A DNA stretch of 64,000 nucleotides, taken from the NCBI RefSeq assembly GCF_022023855.1, contig NZ_CP059449.1:2712001-2776000 (forward strand). The letters run 5' to 3'. The translations under genes were made by a program, and so were the position numbers. The notes under the pieces were generated by a model. It saw only the letters and a list, made by a program, of their open reading frames with translations, ran no database searches and was not told the DNA's origin. Position 1 is the first letter of the stretch; the number at the start of each line of letters is the position of its first letter. This stretch comes from Azospirillum brasilense (GTDB lineage: Bacteria; Pseudomonadota; Alphaproteobacteria; Azospirillales; Azospirillaceae). Of this stretch, positions 10,133 to 19,168 are shown one piece after another.

Positions 10133-10261
10133 AGCCTCCACCCGCCGCAATCCCGCATCACCGTCACCCGGCACAATAAGCACCGCGACGGCCGCAGCAT
10201 AGCCGGGCACAGGAGGAATGAAAGGAGTGGCCTGCCTGGCACGAAAATTGGAAGGAAGAAC

Positions 10262-10338
10262 TGGGGCGATGGATGGGACTCGAACCCACGACCGCTCGGA
10301 CCACAACCGAGAGCTCTACCAACTGAGCTACCACCGCC
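10262..10338 (-). tRNA. tRNA-His (anticodon GUG), copy 1
   Basis: A 77-nt tRNA with encoded CCA. It carries the histidine-specific extra G-1 paired with C73, acceptor GCGGTGG/CCATCGC, anticodon arm CTCGG-TTGTGGT-CCGAG and T-loop TTCGAGT. It is identical to the copy 185 bp upstream. Confidence 0.96.
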
Positions 10339-10407
10339 ACCGGGGGACGGAATGAACCGTCCGCAAACACCCCACCCGCCGCTCCGATCGATGCAACGCC
10401 GACGTGA

Positions 10408-11187
<780 letters not shown>

Positions 11188-11239
11188 TCGCGTCCCGAGA
11201 ACCCGACCACCGGCCACCATGAACCAGCCCCGCCCACAA

Positions 11240-11277
11240 CCGACGCAAAGCCGGCCGACGCAGATCTGGCCGACGCA
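11240..11277 (+). repeat. Three 15-bp-period repeats in the glnB-glnA spacer
   Basis: CCGACGCA occurs at 11240-11247, 11255-11262 and 11270-11277, exactly 15 bp apart, with similar GGCCGACGCAGA contexts around copies 2 and 3. The repeats are non-coding as far as can be seen and precede a hairpin and the glnA start. Confidence 0.6.
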
Positions 11278-11308
11278 GACCGTCGCAACCGCGAGCGGAA
11301 CGATCCGT

Positions 11309-11338
11309 GCGCGGATGCCCATCCGGGCGCGACTTTTT
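11309..11338 (+). terminator. Possible terminator or attenuator between glnB and glnA
   Basis: GCGCGGAT and ATCC-GG-GCGC form a bulged stem around a GCCC loop and are followed by CGACTTTTT. It could terminate part of the glnB transcripts before glnA, consistent with separate monocistronic glnA control. Confidence 0.45.
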
Positions 11339-11459
11339 GTGCTGTCACGTTGTGTGCTTGGGAAAGGCATGACATAACGTCCGCCGCGAGCGCCGTCACC
11401 CGCCCCTCGGTCGGTTTGACGCAGCGGGACCCAAACCTCTTAAGCGTGGAAAAAGAGAT

Positions 11460-12869
11460 ATGTCCGACATCAGCAAGGTCTTCGACCTGATCAAGGAACA
11501 CGACGTCAAGTACGTGGACCTCCGCTTCACCGACCCGCGCGGCAAGCTGCACCACACCGCTCAGCACGTCTCGACCATCGACGAGGACGTGTTCGAGGAC
11601 GGCATCATGTTCGACGGCTCCTCGATCGCCGGCTGGAAGGCGATCAACGAGTCGGACATGATCCTCCAGCTCGACCCGACCACCGCCGTCATGGACCCGT
11701 TCTCGGCCCAGCCGACGCTGAACATCCTCTGCGACGTGTACGAGCCGTCGACCGGCCAGCCCTACGCCCGTTGCCCGCGCGGCATCGCGAAGGCCGCCGA
11801 GAAGTACATGGCGTCGGCCGGCATCGGCGACACCGCCTACTTCGGCCCGGAAGCCGAGTTCTTCGTCTTCGACGACGTGAAGTTCAAGGTCGAGATGAAC
11901 AAGGTGTCCTACGAGTTCGACTCGGAGGAAGGCCCGTACACCTCCGACAAGGACTATGAGGACGGCAACCTGGGCCACCGCCCGGGCGTCAAGGGCGGCT
12001 ACTTCCCGGTCGCTCCGGTCGACAGCGGCTCGGACCTGCGCGCCGAGATGCTGAGCGTGCTCGCCGAAATGGGCGTGCCGGTCGAGAAGCACCACCACGA
12101 GGTGGCCGCTTCGCAGCATGAGCTGGGCATCAAGTTCGACACGCTGGTCCGCACCGGCGACAACATGCAGTACTACAAGTACGTCGTGCACAACGTCGCC
12201 CACGCCTACGGCAAGACCGCGACCTTCATGCCGAAGCCCGTCTTCGGCGACAACGGCTCGGGCATGCACATGCACCAGTCGATCTGGAAGGAAGGCCAGC
12301 CGCTGTTCGCCGGCAACCAGTACGCCGACCTGTCGGAACTGGCGCTGTACTACATCGGCGGCATCATCAAGCACGCCAAGGCGCTGAATGCCTTCACCAA
12401 CCCGACGACCAACTCCTACAAGCGTCTGGTCCCGGGCTACGAGGCTCCGGTTCTGCTGGCCTACTCGGCCCGCAACCGTTCGGCCTCCTGCCGCATCCCG
12501 TACGTCGCCTCGCCGAAGGGCAAGCGCGTCGAGGTCCGCTTCCCGGATCCGTCGGCCAACCCGTACCTGGCCTTCGCCGCCCTGCTGATGGCCGGTCTGG
12601 ACGGCATCCAGAACAAGATCCATCCGGGCGAGGCGATGGACAAGAACCTGTACGACCTGCCGGCCGAAGAGCTGGCCAAGGTTCCGACGGTTTGCGGCTC
12701 GCTGCGCGAGGCCCTGGACAGCCTGAAGGCCGACAGCGCCTTCCTGCAGAAGGGCGACGTGTTCACCAAGGACATGATCGAGTCCTACATCGACCTGCGC
12801 ACCGAGGAGCTGCTGGCCTTCGAGACCATGCCGCACCCGATCGAGTACAAGATGTACTACTCGGTCTGA
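11460..12869 (+). CDS. glnA: Glutamine synthetase type I (GlnA)
   Basis: This dodecameric enzyme makes glutamine from glutamate, ammonia and ATP, and is the main ammonium assimilation step. The 469-aa product has the N-terminal beta-grasp ([10 protein letters not shown]), metal and glutamate ligands in [11 protein letters not shown], and the ATP motif [16 protein letters not shown]. Tyr398 in KNLYDLP is the adenylylation site of GlnE, so activity is probably controlled by covalent modification through PII. The start ATG at 11460 has a modest AAAAAGAG site. It is paired with glnB upstream and closed by a very strong terminator. Confidence 0.98.
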   Translation: MSDISKVFDLIKEHDVKYVDLRFTDPRGKLHHTAQHVSTIDEDVFEDGIMFDGSSIAGWKAINESDMILQLDPTTAVMDPFSAQPTLNILCDVYEPSTGQPYARCPRGIAKAAEKYMASAGIGDTAYFGPEAEFFVFDDVKFKVEMNKVSYEFDSEEGPYTSDKDYEDGNLGHRPGVKGGYFPVAPVDSGSDLRAEMLSVLAEMGVPVEKHHHEVAASQHELGIKFDTLVRTGDNMQYYKYVVHNVAHAYGKTATFMPKPVFGDNGSGMHMHQSIWKEGQPLFAGNQYADLSELALYYIGGIIKHAKALNAFTNPTTNSYKRLVPGYEAPVLLAYSARNRSASCRIPYVASPKGKRVEVRFPDPSANPYLAFAALLMAGLDGIQNKIHPGEAMDKNLYDLPAEELAKVPTVCGSLREALDSLKADSAFLQKGDVFTKDMIESYIDLRTEELLAFETMPHPIEYKMYYSV

Positions 12870-12962
12870 TCCATCGGACTTCGGTCCGCCGGTTTCCGGT
12901 GTCCGCCCTGCCCTCGCGGCGCGGCGGGCACCACCGGAGGGCTGAGCCACGGAGCAGAGCAC

Positions 12963-13000
12963 GAAAAAGCCCACCGACGACACCGTCGGTGGGCTTTTTC
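12963..13000. terminator. Strong bidirectional terminator after glnA
   Basis: GAAAAAGCCCACCGACG and its complement form a near-perfect stem around a short loop, with A-tract and T-tract on either side. It serves glnA from the left and the convergent Hsp70-like gene from the right. Confidence 0.93.
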
Positions 13001-13024
13001 ATGTCCGGGACTTGAGGGACGTCC

Positions 13025-14308
13025 TCAGGCGGCGGCGCCGAAACGCCGCGCCGCCTCGATGGTCAGGCCGGTCCCGACCGAGCCGAAGATGTTGCCCTCC
13101 ACCACACGGGCGCCTGGCAGTTCGGCCAGGATGGCCGCCCGCACCTGCGGCAGCAGCGTGGAGCCGCCGGTCAGGAACACAGCGTCGATGTCCGCCGGCA
13201 GCGTGCCGGCCTCTGCCAGACAGGCGCGCACCCGCCCGCCGATGCGGCCGGCCAGGATCGCCGTCGCCTCGTTCAACTCGTCCACCGACACCGGGCGCGT
13301 CATGCCGCCGCCGCCCCAATCCAGCAGCAGGCCGGCCTCCGGCCCGTCCGACAGGGCGATCTTGGTGCGCTCCACCGCCATGGCCAGGGCGTGGCCCAGC
13401 CGATGCTCGACCACGCCAATCAGCCGCTCGATGCGGTCAGGGGTGGCGGAATCGCGCTGCAGGCGCTCCAGGTCGGCCATCGCCTTGGCGGTGTAGAGGA
13501 AGTTGATCTTCGACCAGGTCGCCAGATCGAAGAACAGATGCTTGGGGGCCAGCAGACCGGGGCGCTTCATGGCGCTGCCGTGGCCCAGCAGCGGCATGGC
13601 CGTCGCCAGCGACAGGTCGCGGTCGAAGTCGGTGCCGCCGACGCGGATGCCGTCGTTGGCCAGGATGTCGGCACTGCGGTCGGCCCGCCCGCGCCGCTCC
13701 GGCCCGATGCGGACGATGGAGAAGTCCGATGTGCCGCCGCCGATGTCGGCGATCAGGGCCAGTTCCTCCCGCTCGACCTGCTGCTCGTAGTCGAGCGCGG
13801 CGGCAATGGGCTCGTATTGAAAGGAGATGCCGCGGAAACCGACGGAGCGGGCGATCTCGCCCAGCGCCTCCTCCGCTGCGGCGTCACCCGCTGGGTCGCC
13901 GTCCACGAAATGCACCGGGCGCCCGAGCACCACGTCGGTCAGTTCGCCGCCGAGCGTCGTCTCCGCCCGGTCCTTGACCGCCGCCAGGAAGGTGGCGATG
14001 ACCGCGCGGAAAGTGATCCGGCCCTTGCGTAGCGCGGTGTCGGCGTCGATCAGGTCGGTGCCCAACATCGACTTGATGGAGCGCATCAAACGCCCCTCGA
14101 CGCCCGATGCATAGGCGTCGATGGCCGCCTGCCCGACCGTCACCGCGTCGGCTTCGAAATCGAAGAAGACAGCGCTGGGCAGGGTCGTCCGCGCGCCGTC
14201 GAGGGCAAGCAGGCCGTAGCCGCCCCCTCCCGTGCCGGCAGCCGCGGACGCCGTCCGCACGCCGAGCGTGGTGTTGGACGTGCCGAAATCGAGGCCGCAA
14301 GCCGTCAT
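13025..14308 (-). CDS. Hsp70 family protein (YegD-like)
   Basis: The 427-aa product has the actin/Hsp70 ATPase fold, with phosphate-1 motif LDFGTSNTT at 6-14, phosphate-2 motif IADIGGGTSDF and adenosine motif VFLTGGSTLLP. It ends after the nucleotide-binding domain, so the substrate-binding beta-sandwich and lid of DnaK are missing. This matches YegD-type orphan chaperones of about 450 aa, whose clients are unknown. It stands alone: glnA converges downstream, and the MaoC gene ends 92 bp upstream on the same strand. The function beyond ATP binding is inference. Confidence 0.88.
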   Translation of the reverse strand: MTACGLDFGTSNTTLGVRTASAAAGTGGGGYGLLALDGARTTLPSAVFFDFEADAVTVGQAAIDAYASGVEGRLMRSIKSMLGTDLIDADTALRKGRITFRAVIATFLAAVKDRAETTLGGELTDVVLGRPVHFVDGDPAGDAAAEEALGEIARSVGFRGISFQYEPIAAALDYEQQVEREELALIADIGGGTSDFSIVRIGPERRGRADRSADILANDGIRVGGTDFDRDLSLATAMPLLGHGSAMKRPGLLAPKHLFFDLATWSKINFLYTAKAMADLERLQRDSATPDRIERLIGVVEHRLGHALAMAVERTKIALSDGPEAGLLLDWGGGGMTRPVSVDELNEATAILAGRIGGRVRACLAEAGTLPADIDAVFLTGGSTLLPQVRAAILAELPGARVVEGNIFGSVGTGLTIEAARRFGAAA

Positions 14309-14400
14309 GGGAACCCCCGCCGTGATGGAAGGGGCGAGGCTATACAGGGGCCGGGCCTGCGGATCAAGACGCGCGACGGAACAGGCCGCGCTTGTCCTTC

Positions 14401-14856
14401 TTATTCGGCCGGAACGCTGCGGGTGGCCACGATGTGGTTCAAGGTGATGGTCATCACCGCCTCGCCATGCTGGTTCAGCGTGGTGTAGGCCAGCCGGACG
14501 GTGCCACGGTCACCGCGGCGGGACGGGATGGCCTCCACCACCTCGACCCGGACCCGCAGCGTGTCGCCGGGCCGCACCGGGCGCAGCCAGCGCAGTTCGT
14601 CGCCGCCCGAGCCGCCCAGGCTGGTGCCGGTGATGGCCCCGGTGTCGCGGAACAGCCGGAAGGTCAGGGACAGGGTGTGGAAGCCGCTGGCGATCAGCCC
14701 GCCGAACGGCCCCTCCGCGGCGGCCACCGCGTCCATGTGGAAGGGTTGCGGGTCGAAGCGCTGGGCGAAATCCATGATCTGGCTGTCGGTGACCGTCGCC
14801 CCTTCGGTGTCGATCACGTCACCGACGCGGAAATCCTCGAAGTAACGCCCCGCCAT
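14401..14856 (-). CDS. MaoC-like (R)-specific hydratase
   Basis: A 151-aa hotdog-fold protein. The hydratase motif FDPQPFHMD (about 34-42) carries the Asp/His catalytic pair of MaoC and PhaJ enzymes, which hydrate trans-2-enoyl-CoA. A conserved LRWLRPVRPGDTLRV block follows. The substrate cannot be told from sequence; candidates include enoyl-CoA intermediates of fatty acid or polyhydroxyalkanoate metabolism. It lies downstream of the PhzF gene on the same strand with a 42-bp gap. Confidence 0.88.
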   Translation of the reverse strand: MAGRYFEDFRVGDVIDTEGATVTDSQIMDFAQRFDPQPFHMDAVAAAEGPFGGLIASGFHTLSLTFRLFRDTGAITGTSLGGSGGDELRWLRPVRPGDTLRVRVEVVEAIPSRRGDRGTVRLAYTTLNQHGEAVMTITLNHIVATRSVPAE

Positions 14857-14898
14857 GCCCGCTGCCCTCCCGTTCCATTGGTCCTCGTATGGACGGCG

Positions 14899-15693
14899 CT
14901 AAATGTAGATGGCGCCATCCATATAGAGAACCGCTTTCCCGGCGATCTTCACACGGTCGCCCACCAGTTCACAGGACAGGGAACCGCCGCGGGCCGAAAC
15001 CTGCCAGGCCTTCAGCCGCTCCTTGCCCAGCCGCTGCGCCCAATAGGGGATCAGCGTGCAATGGGCGGAGCCGGTCACCGGGTCTTCGGGAATCCCCTGG
15101 GCCGGCGCGAAGAAGCGGGAGACGAAGTCCACGCCGCCGCTGCCCGGCGCCGTCACGATGACCGCGTAGAAATCCTCCAGCCGGGCCAGGGCGCTCATGT
15201 CGGGGGTCAGGCCGCGCACCGTCGCCTCGTCGTCATACACGACCACGAGGTCGCGCGCCTTCAGCAGCGCCGTCGGCGGTGGCCCGCCCAGCGCGTCGAG
15301 CAGGCCGGCCGGAGGTTCGGCGAGCGCTTCCGGCGGGCGGCTGGGGAAATCCAGCGTGTAGAGGTCGCCGTTGCGGGTGACGCCGAGGGTGCCGGCCTTG
15401 CGGGTGGTGAAGTCGATGCGCGGGCAGCCCCACTCCAGCATCGTCGCGATGACGAAGGCCGAGGCCAGCGTGGCGTGGCCGCACAAATCCACCTCGACCG
15501 CCGGGGTGAACCAACGGATCTCGTAGCCGTCGCCGCGGCGGACGAGGAAGGCGGTTTCCGACAGGTTGTTTTCCGCGGCGATGGCCTGGAGCGTCGCGTC
15601 GGGAAGCCAGTCCTCCAGCGGCACGACCGCCGCCGGGTTGCCCGCGAACACCGCGTCCGCGAAGGCATCGACCTGGTACAGGGGAAGGCGCAC
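14899..15693 (-). CDS. PhzF family isomerase
   Basis: A 264-aa protein of the diaminopimelate-epimerase fold. The N-terminal signature is QVDAFADAVFAGNPAAVV, the catalytic Glu46 lies in ENNLSETAFL, and later motifs are DLCGHATLASAF and DPVTGSAHCTLIPYW. The family includes phenazine isomerase PhzF, but most members, including this one with no phz neighbours, have unknown substrates. It is separated by only 9 bp from the upstream GNAT gene, so the two are probably co-transcribed. Confidence 0.9.
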   Translation of the reverse strand: MRLPLYQVDAFADAVFAGNPAAVVPLEDWLPDATLQAIAAENNLSETAFLVRRGDGYEIRWFTPAVEVDLCGHATLASAFVIATMLEWGCPRIDFTTRKAGTLGVTRNGDLYTLDFPSRPPEALAEPPAGLLDALGGPPPTALLKARDLVVVYDDEATVRGLTPDMSALARLEDFYAVIVTAPGSGGVDFVSRFFAPAQGIPEDPVTGSAHCTLIPYWAQRLGKERLKAWQVSARGGSLSCELVGDRVKIAGKAVLYMDGAIYI

Positions 15694-15702
15694 GGTGCCT
15701 CC

Positions 15703-16119
15703 TTAGGGTTTCTCGGTGAACAGGAACGCCTGGGCGTGCCGCTCCATCCCCGCCGCCTCGTAGAAGGTGACCGCCTTGGGCGCCGACAGGAGAAGGCAGG
15801 TCACGCCCTCTCCCACCGCGGCGCGGGTGCGGCGCATCAGCTCCTTACCGATGCCGCGCCCCTGGAAGGCGCGGTCGACGGCGAGGTCGGACAGGTAGCA
15901 GCAGAAGGCGAAATCGGTTACCGACCGGGCGACGCCAACCAACGCTCCGTCCGCGTCGCGGGCGGTGACGATCAGGCCGGTGTTGCGCAGCATCGCCTCC
16001 ACCCGCGGGCGGTCCGCCACGGGCCGGCGTTCGGCCAGCCCGGAGCGGTGGAGCACGTCGATGAAGGCGTCGGCGGTCAGGTCGGGCTCGACGGCGTAGA
16101 GGATCGCATCGGCGCTCAT
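15703..16119 (-). CDS. GNAT family N-acetyltransferase
   Basis: A 138-aa protein with the acetyl-CoA-binding motif A (LAVDRAFQGRGIGKELM, with QGRGIG as the pyrophosphate loop) and a C-terminal FYEAAGMERH strand typical of GNAT motif B. The substrate is unknown. It starts 4 bp after the DUF1127 gene ends and runs into the PhzF gene 9 bp later, so DUF1127-GNAT-PhzF-MaoC may form one transcription unit. Confidence 0.9.
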   Translation of the reverse strand: MSADAILYAVEPDLTADAFIDVLHRSGLAERRPVADRPRVEAMLRNTGLIVTARDADGALVGVARSVTDFAFCCYLSDLAVDRAFQGRGIGKELMRRTRAAVGEGVTCLLLSAPKAVTFYEAAGMERHAQAFLFTEKP

Positions 16120-16123
16120 CGGC

Positions 16124-16372
16124 TCAACCCCGCCAGAAGGGCTTGCTGACCTCGCTGTCCACGTCGGCGCGGGACACGCCGATGTCCTTCAGCAGATGGT
16201 CGTCCAGCCGCATCAGCGCCTGCCGCTGCCGCCACCGCTCGTAGCCGTTCAGGCCGGCCTCCATCACGAACCAGACGGGGCGGATGCCGACGGTGAGGGC
16301 GCGCGCGATGACCTTGAGGACGGTCGTGAACGAGGACGATCCGGACGGGCGGGCCGCTTCCATGGTGCGCAT
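16124..16372 (-). CDS. DUF1127 small basic protein
   Basis: An 82-aa protein ending in the DUF1127 signature: an arginine-rich helix YERWRQRQALMRLDDHLLKDIGVSRADVDSEVSKPFWRG. The family is widespread in alphaproteobacteria; some members bind RNA and affect metabolism, but most are uncharacterised. The N-terminal 45 residues are variable. The start ATG has an excellent AAGGAGG 6 nt upstream. Its upstream region carries a cluster of ACAAT/ATTGT words that closely resembles the one in front of the MocR gene at 20043, so it may be a target of that regulator. Confidence 0.9.
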   Translation of the reverse strand: MRTMEAARPSGSSSFTTVLKVIARALTVGIRPVWFVMEAGLNGYERWRQRQALMRLDDHLLKDIGVSRADVDSEVSKPFWRG

Positions 16373-16406
16373 GATGAACCTCCTTCGTCAAAACATTCAG
16401 CCCCGA

Positions 16407-16464
16407 ACAATCGAGACAATGGCGATTATGTCGACACAATCGCGCCGGTCAATGTCGTTATTGT
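16407..16464. promoter_or_regulatory. ACAAT repeat cluster upstream of the DUF1127 gene
   Basis: ACAAT at 16407-16411, 16416-16420 and 16436-16440, and the inverted ATTGT at 16460-16464. The first two copies are 9 bp apart. The same 9-bp spacing and a terminal inverted copy occur upstream of the MocR regulator gene (19983-20038). It is a candidate operator, not proven. Confidence 0.5.
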
Positions 16465-16548
16465 CACCATTACATTTCCGATATCGGATGTATCCCAGCG
16501 GCCACACCCGCCGCCTCGCGCCGGATGCGACGCGCGGTCCGGCGGGCG

Positions 16549-17841
16549 TCAGCGCGCCAGCCGCTCGGTCGCCTGCCTCCAGCGGTCCCGGAGAATGGCC
16601 AGGTCGCGGGGAATCGCGATGTTCCGCTCGCCCGCTTCAAGGATCATGTCCAGCTGCTCCCGCAGCGGGTCCCGCTGGGCGTCCGAGTGGACGCGCGGGG
16701 CCAGCCGCAGAATGGCGTCGACGAGCCGGATGAGCACCGCGGCGTTTCCGCTTCCCGCCTGCCGGATCTGATCGAAGCCGGCACCGACGAAGCCGTCGTA
16801 TCCGGTCACGTCCCGCAAGACCCGGACCGTTCCGGCGGAGTCGCGCAGAACCGCCGGCTCGATCGCGCGGTCGAAGATACGGGCCATCGAGGCCGATAGG
16901 TTGTCGATCACCGCCAGGGCGGTGAACACGTCGTTGATGCCTGGCGACAGGGCGCGGGTGGCCATCTCCACCAGCTGGCGGATGCCGAACTCCACATCCT
17001 GGGTCGGGGTGCGCTCGGAACCGACGATGAAGGCGCCGCGGATCGCCTTCGACAGGTCCGCCGTGCAGGCGCCGGCCGGAAACACGGCCACATGCTCGCC
17101 GCCGCCGATGACGTAATGGCCGGGTCGGATATCAAGGCGAATCACCGAATCGGCGTTTTGGGCGGTGGCGACCAGGCCGTCCAGGTCGATCGCCTGGACG
17201 TACCCATCCTGGCCGAGGTCGACCCAGGCGAAATCGCCGCGCAGGTCGGGGGGCGTCTCCGGGGGGCTGTCGCCGCGCTCGGGAAGCAGGGCCGCGGTCA
17301 CCTCGCGCAGATCCGCCGCCACCCGCTGCACCACATTGTCGTAGATGATCGAGCGGGCGAGCTTGTGGACGTAGACCAGCAGAACGAACAGGCACAGGGC
17401 CGTCAGCCCGGTTCCGACGCTGACCGCCAGATGGGGCACCCGATCGGCCTGGTTGCCGTCGATGGTCCGGAAGACGACCAGCAGATAGACGATGTCGGCC
17501 AGGAAGAGGCCCAGCACCGCCTGGGTCGTCCAATCCTGGATGAAGTTGCGGATCAGGCGCGGGCCGATCTGGCCGGCCGCCAGGGTCAGGACGACCATGG
17601 TGATCGACACGACCAGCGACGTCATGGTGATCATGCCGGTCAGCAGCGACGACAGAAGCTGGCGCGCGTTGTCGGCGTCCCCGGCGTAGAGGAGCCAGTA
17701 ATCCGTGGCGTTCTCCACGGCGCCACGCCCCCAGGTCAGCAGCGCGATCGCCAGCGCCGCCGCCACCCCGCCCATCACGAAGGGAACGCACCACAGGCTG
17801 GCGCGGAGAAATGCCCAGTAATGGCGAATCCGGTCCCTCAT
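16549..17841 (-). CDS. DUF2254 family membrane protein
   Basis: A 430-aa predicted inner-membrane protein. Four hydrophobic segments lie in the first 170 residues (WCVPFVMGGVAAALAIALLTW, GMITMTSLVVSITMVVLTLAAG, VLGLFLADIVYLLVVF, VGTGLTALCLFVLLVYVHKL). A soluble C-terminal domain follows, with ALSPGINDVFTALAVIDNL, the family hallmark. No function is established for DUF2254. The start at 17841 is chosen because GGGAG lies 8 nt upstream; a longer frame is open but unsupported. It is monocistronic as far as can be seen, lying between the BI-1 terminator and the DUF1127 promoter region. Confidence 0.88.
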   Translation of the reverse strand: MRDRIRHYWAFLRASLWCVPFVMGGVAAALAIALLTWGRGAVENATDYWLLYAGDADNARQLLSSLLTGMITMTSLVVSITMVVLTLAAGQIGPRLIRNFIQDWTTQAVLGLFLADIVYLLVVFRTIDGNQADRVPHLAVSVGTGLTALCLFVLLVYVHKLARSIIYDNVVQRVAADLREVTAALLPERGDSPPETPPDLRGDFAWVDLGQDGYVQAIDLDGLVATAQNADSVIRLDIRPGHYVIGGGEHVAVFPAGACTADLSKAIRGAFIVGSERTPTQDVEFGIRQLVEMATRALSPGINDVFTALAVIDNLSASMARIFDRAIEPAVLRDSAGTVRVLRDVTGYDGFVGAGFDQIRQAGSGNAAVLIRLVDAILRLAPRVHSDAQRDPLREQLDMILEAGERNIAIPRDLAILRDRWRQATERLAR

Positions 17842-17960
17842 GGCCGCTCCCAGAGACGTGCTGTTCGAAACGGCTTTAACAACGTGCGGCGCAGCCATAT
17901 GGCCACCCGGCCCGAGCGCGGCAGTCCGGACGGACGAATCCCGGAGGTTGGCCAGACATG

Positions 17961-17990
17961 AAAAAGGCCGACCGCGGAAAGCGGCCGGCC
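17961..17990 (-). terminator. Terminator downstream of the Bax inhibitor-1 family gene
   Basis: Arms GGCCG-CCGC and GCGG-CGGCC (one mismatch) flank a GGAAA loop and are followed on the minus strand by TTTTT. It lies 38 bp past the stop codon. Confidence 0.85.
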
Positions 17991-18027
17991 CGGCAAAGCA
18001 CCGTGTATGGCGCCGGATGCGGTCCCG

Positions 18028-18753
18028 TTACTCGCGGTTGCCCATGAGCTGGAGGAGCATCTGGAAGAGGTTGATGAAGTTCAGGTAGAGCGAGAGGGCG
18101 CCCATGACGGCGAGCTTGGTGTTGGCCTCATGGCCGTAGCCCTCGGCGTACTCCTCCTTGATGCGCTGGGTGTCGTAGGCGGTCAGGCCGGTGAAGATGA
18201 CCACGCCGAGCACCGAGACGGCGAACTGCAGGGCGCTGGAGCCGATGAAGATGTTGACCAGGCTGGCGATGACGATGCCGATCAGGCCCATCATCAGGAA
18301 CGAGCCCATCTTCGACAGGTCGGCCTTGGTGGTGTAGCCCCACAGGCTCATCGCCGCGAACATCGCCGCGGTGATGAAGAACACCCGCGCCACGCTGGCC
18401 CCGGTGAAGACCAGGAAGATCGACGCCATCGACACGCCCATCACCGCGCAGAAGGCCCAGAACAGCCCCTGCAGCGCGCTCGCCGACATCGCGTGGAAAC
18501 GGAAGGACAGCACCATGATGAAGGCCAGCGGCGCCAGCATCACCACCCACTTCAGCGGGGTCGTGAAGATCGGCACATACAGCGCCGGCGTGCTCGCCAC
18601 GAACAGCGCCACCAGACCGGTCACGCCAAGGCCGAGCATCATGAAGTTGTAAACCCGCAGCATGTGCTTGCGCAGGCCCTCGTCGAACGCCGCACGGTCC
18701 ACGCCCGCGGCGCCGGCGCCCCAACGACTCTGGTTGGGATACTGGTCGAACAT
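18028..18753 (-). CDS. Bax inhibitor-1 / YccA family membrane protein
   Basis: A 241-aa polytopic protein with seven predicted membrane helices and the family C-terminal region (GLTAYDTQRIKEEYAEG, then a final helix and a charged tail). Relatives include E. coli YbhL/YccA and the human TMBIM proteins. YccA modulates FtsH, and others leak calcium or protons, but the role here is unknown. The start ATG at 18753 has GAGGGAG 8 nt upstream; an in-frame extension to 18828 overlaps a tandem repeat and is rejected. It has its own strong terminator, so it is probably a single-gene unit. Confidence 0.93.
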   Translation of the reverse strand: MFDQYPNQSRWGAGAAGVDRAAFDEGLRKHMLRVYNFMMLGLGVTGLVALFVASTPALYVPIFTTPLKWVVMLAPLAFIMVLSFRFHAMSASALQGLFWAFCAVMGVSMASIFLVFTGASVARVFFITAAMFAAMSLWGYTTKADLSKMGSFLMMGLIGIVIASLVNIFIGSSALQFAVSVLGVVIFTGLTAYDTQRIKEEYAEGYGHEANTKLAVMGALSLYLNFINLFQMLLQLMGNRE

Positions 18754-18774
18754 TGCGAAAACTCCCTCGTTCAA

Positions 18775-18819
18775 GCCTTTGACCGGCGGGCCTTTGACCG
18801 GCAAGCCTCGGACCGGCGG
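18775..18819. repeat. 15-bp tandem repeat, three copies
   Basis: GCCTTTGACCGGCGG (18775-18789), GCCTTTGACCGGCAA (18790-18804) and GCCTCGGACCGGCGG (18805-18819) are contiguous. They lie 22-66 bp upstream of the BI-1 start codon, in its leader or promoter. Confidence 0.85.
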
Positions 18820-19066
18820 CGGGCACATGGCAGCGGATCGGCCGCGGCAAAGCGGCGGCGGGACGGTGTGGCTGCGCTGTCCATCGAAGAAACCCTCCAG
18901 ATGCGGTCACGCCCGTCGGCGCAAAAGCAGATGAAGAGGTCCGACATCGCGGCCGACGACTCAGCTGCCAGAGGGGCCCGGACCCTGATTGCCCTAATAG
19001 TTGGCCGTGTGGCCGGCGCCTTTCAAGATGCCCGCCCGGTCACAGGTTCCACACGAACGGGAGCTT

Positions 19067-19086
19067 GGAACACGCGCGCCTGTTCC
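19067..19086. promoter_or_regulatory. 20-bp palindrome GGAACA-N8-TGTTCC
   Basis: Perfect 6-bp arms separated by 8 bp, about 83 bp upstream of the small membrane protein gene at 19169. It looks like a dimer operator; no regulator can be named. Confidence 0.4.
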
Positions 19087-19168
19087 CATATGGCGGCTGG
19101 AGCGCACAGTTCCGACAGGCCGGGGCGCCGCGTTTTCCGTCAACAACCTTCAGAGCCGGATCAACAAG

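Larger units (their letters stand above)
18754..19168. other. Gene-free divergent region with repeats
   Basis: A 415-bp stretch between the divergent BI-1 and small membrane-protein genes. It contains a triplicate 15-bp tandem repeat close to the BI-1 start and a 20-bp palindrome about 80 bp before the right-hand gene. Open frames crossing it have no homology I recognise and no convincing ribosome-binding sites. Confidence 0.7.

Noticed and set aside
10133..10306. N-terminal extension of the NAD(P)HX repair enzyme
   Set aside because: The extension would be translated through the tRNA-His gene; the family N-terminus is at 10132 or 10141.
14392..16149. A 585-codon plus-strand open frame opposite MaoC, PhzF and GNAT
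   Set aside because: Spans three intact minus-strand genes and their gaps, with no recognisable domain.
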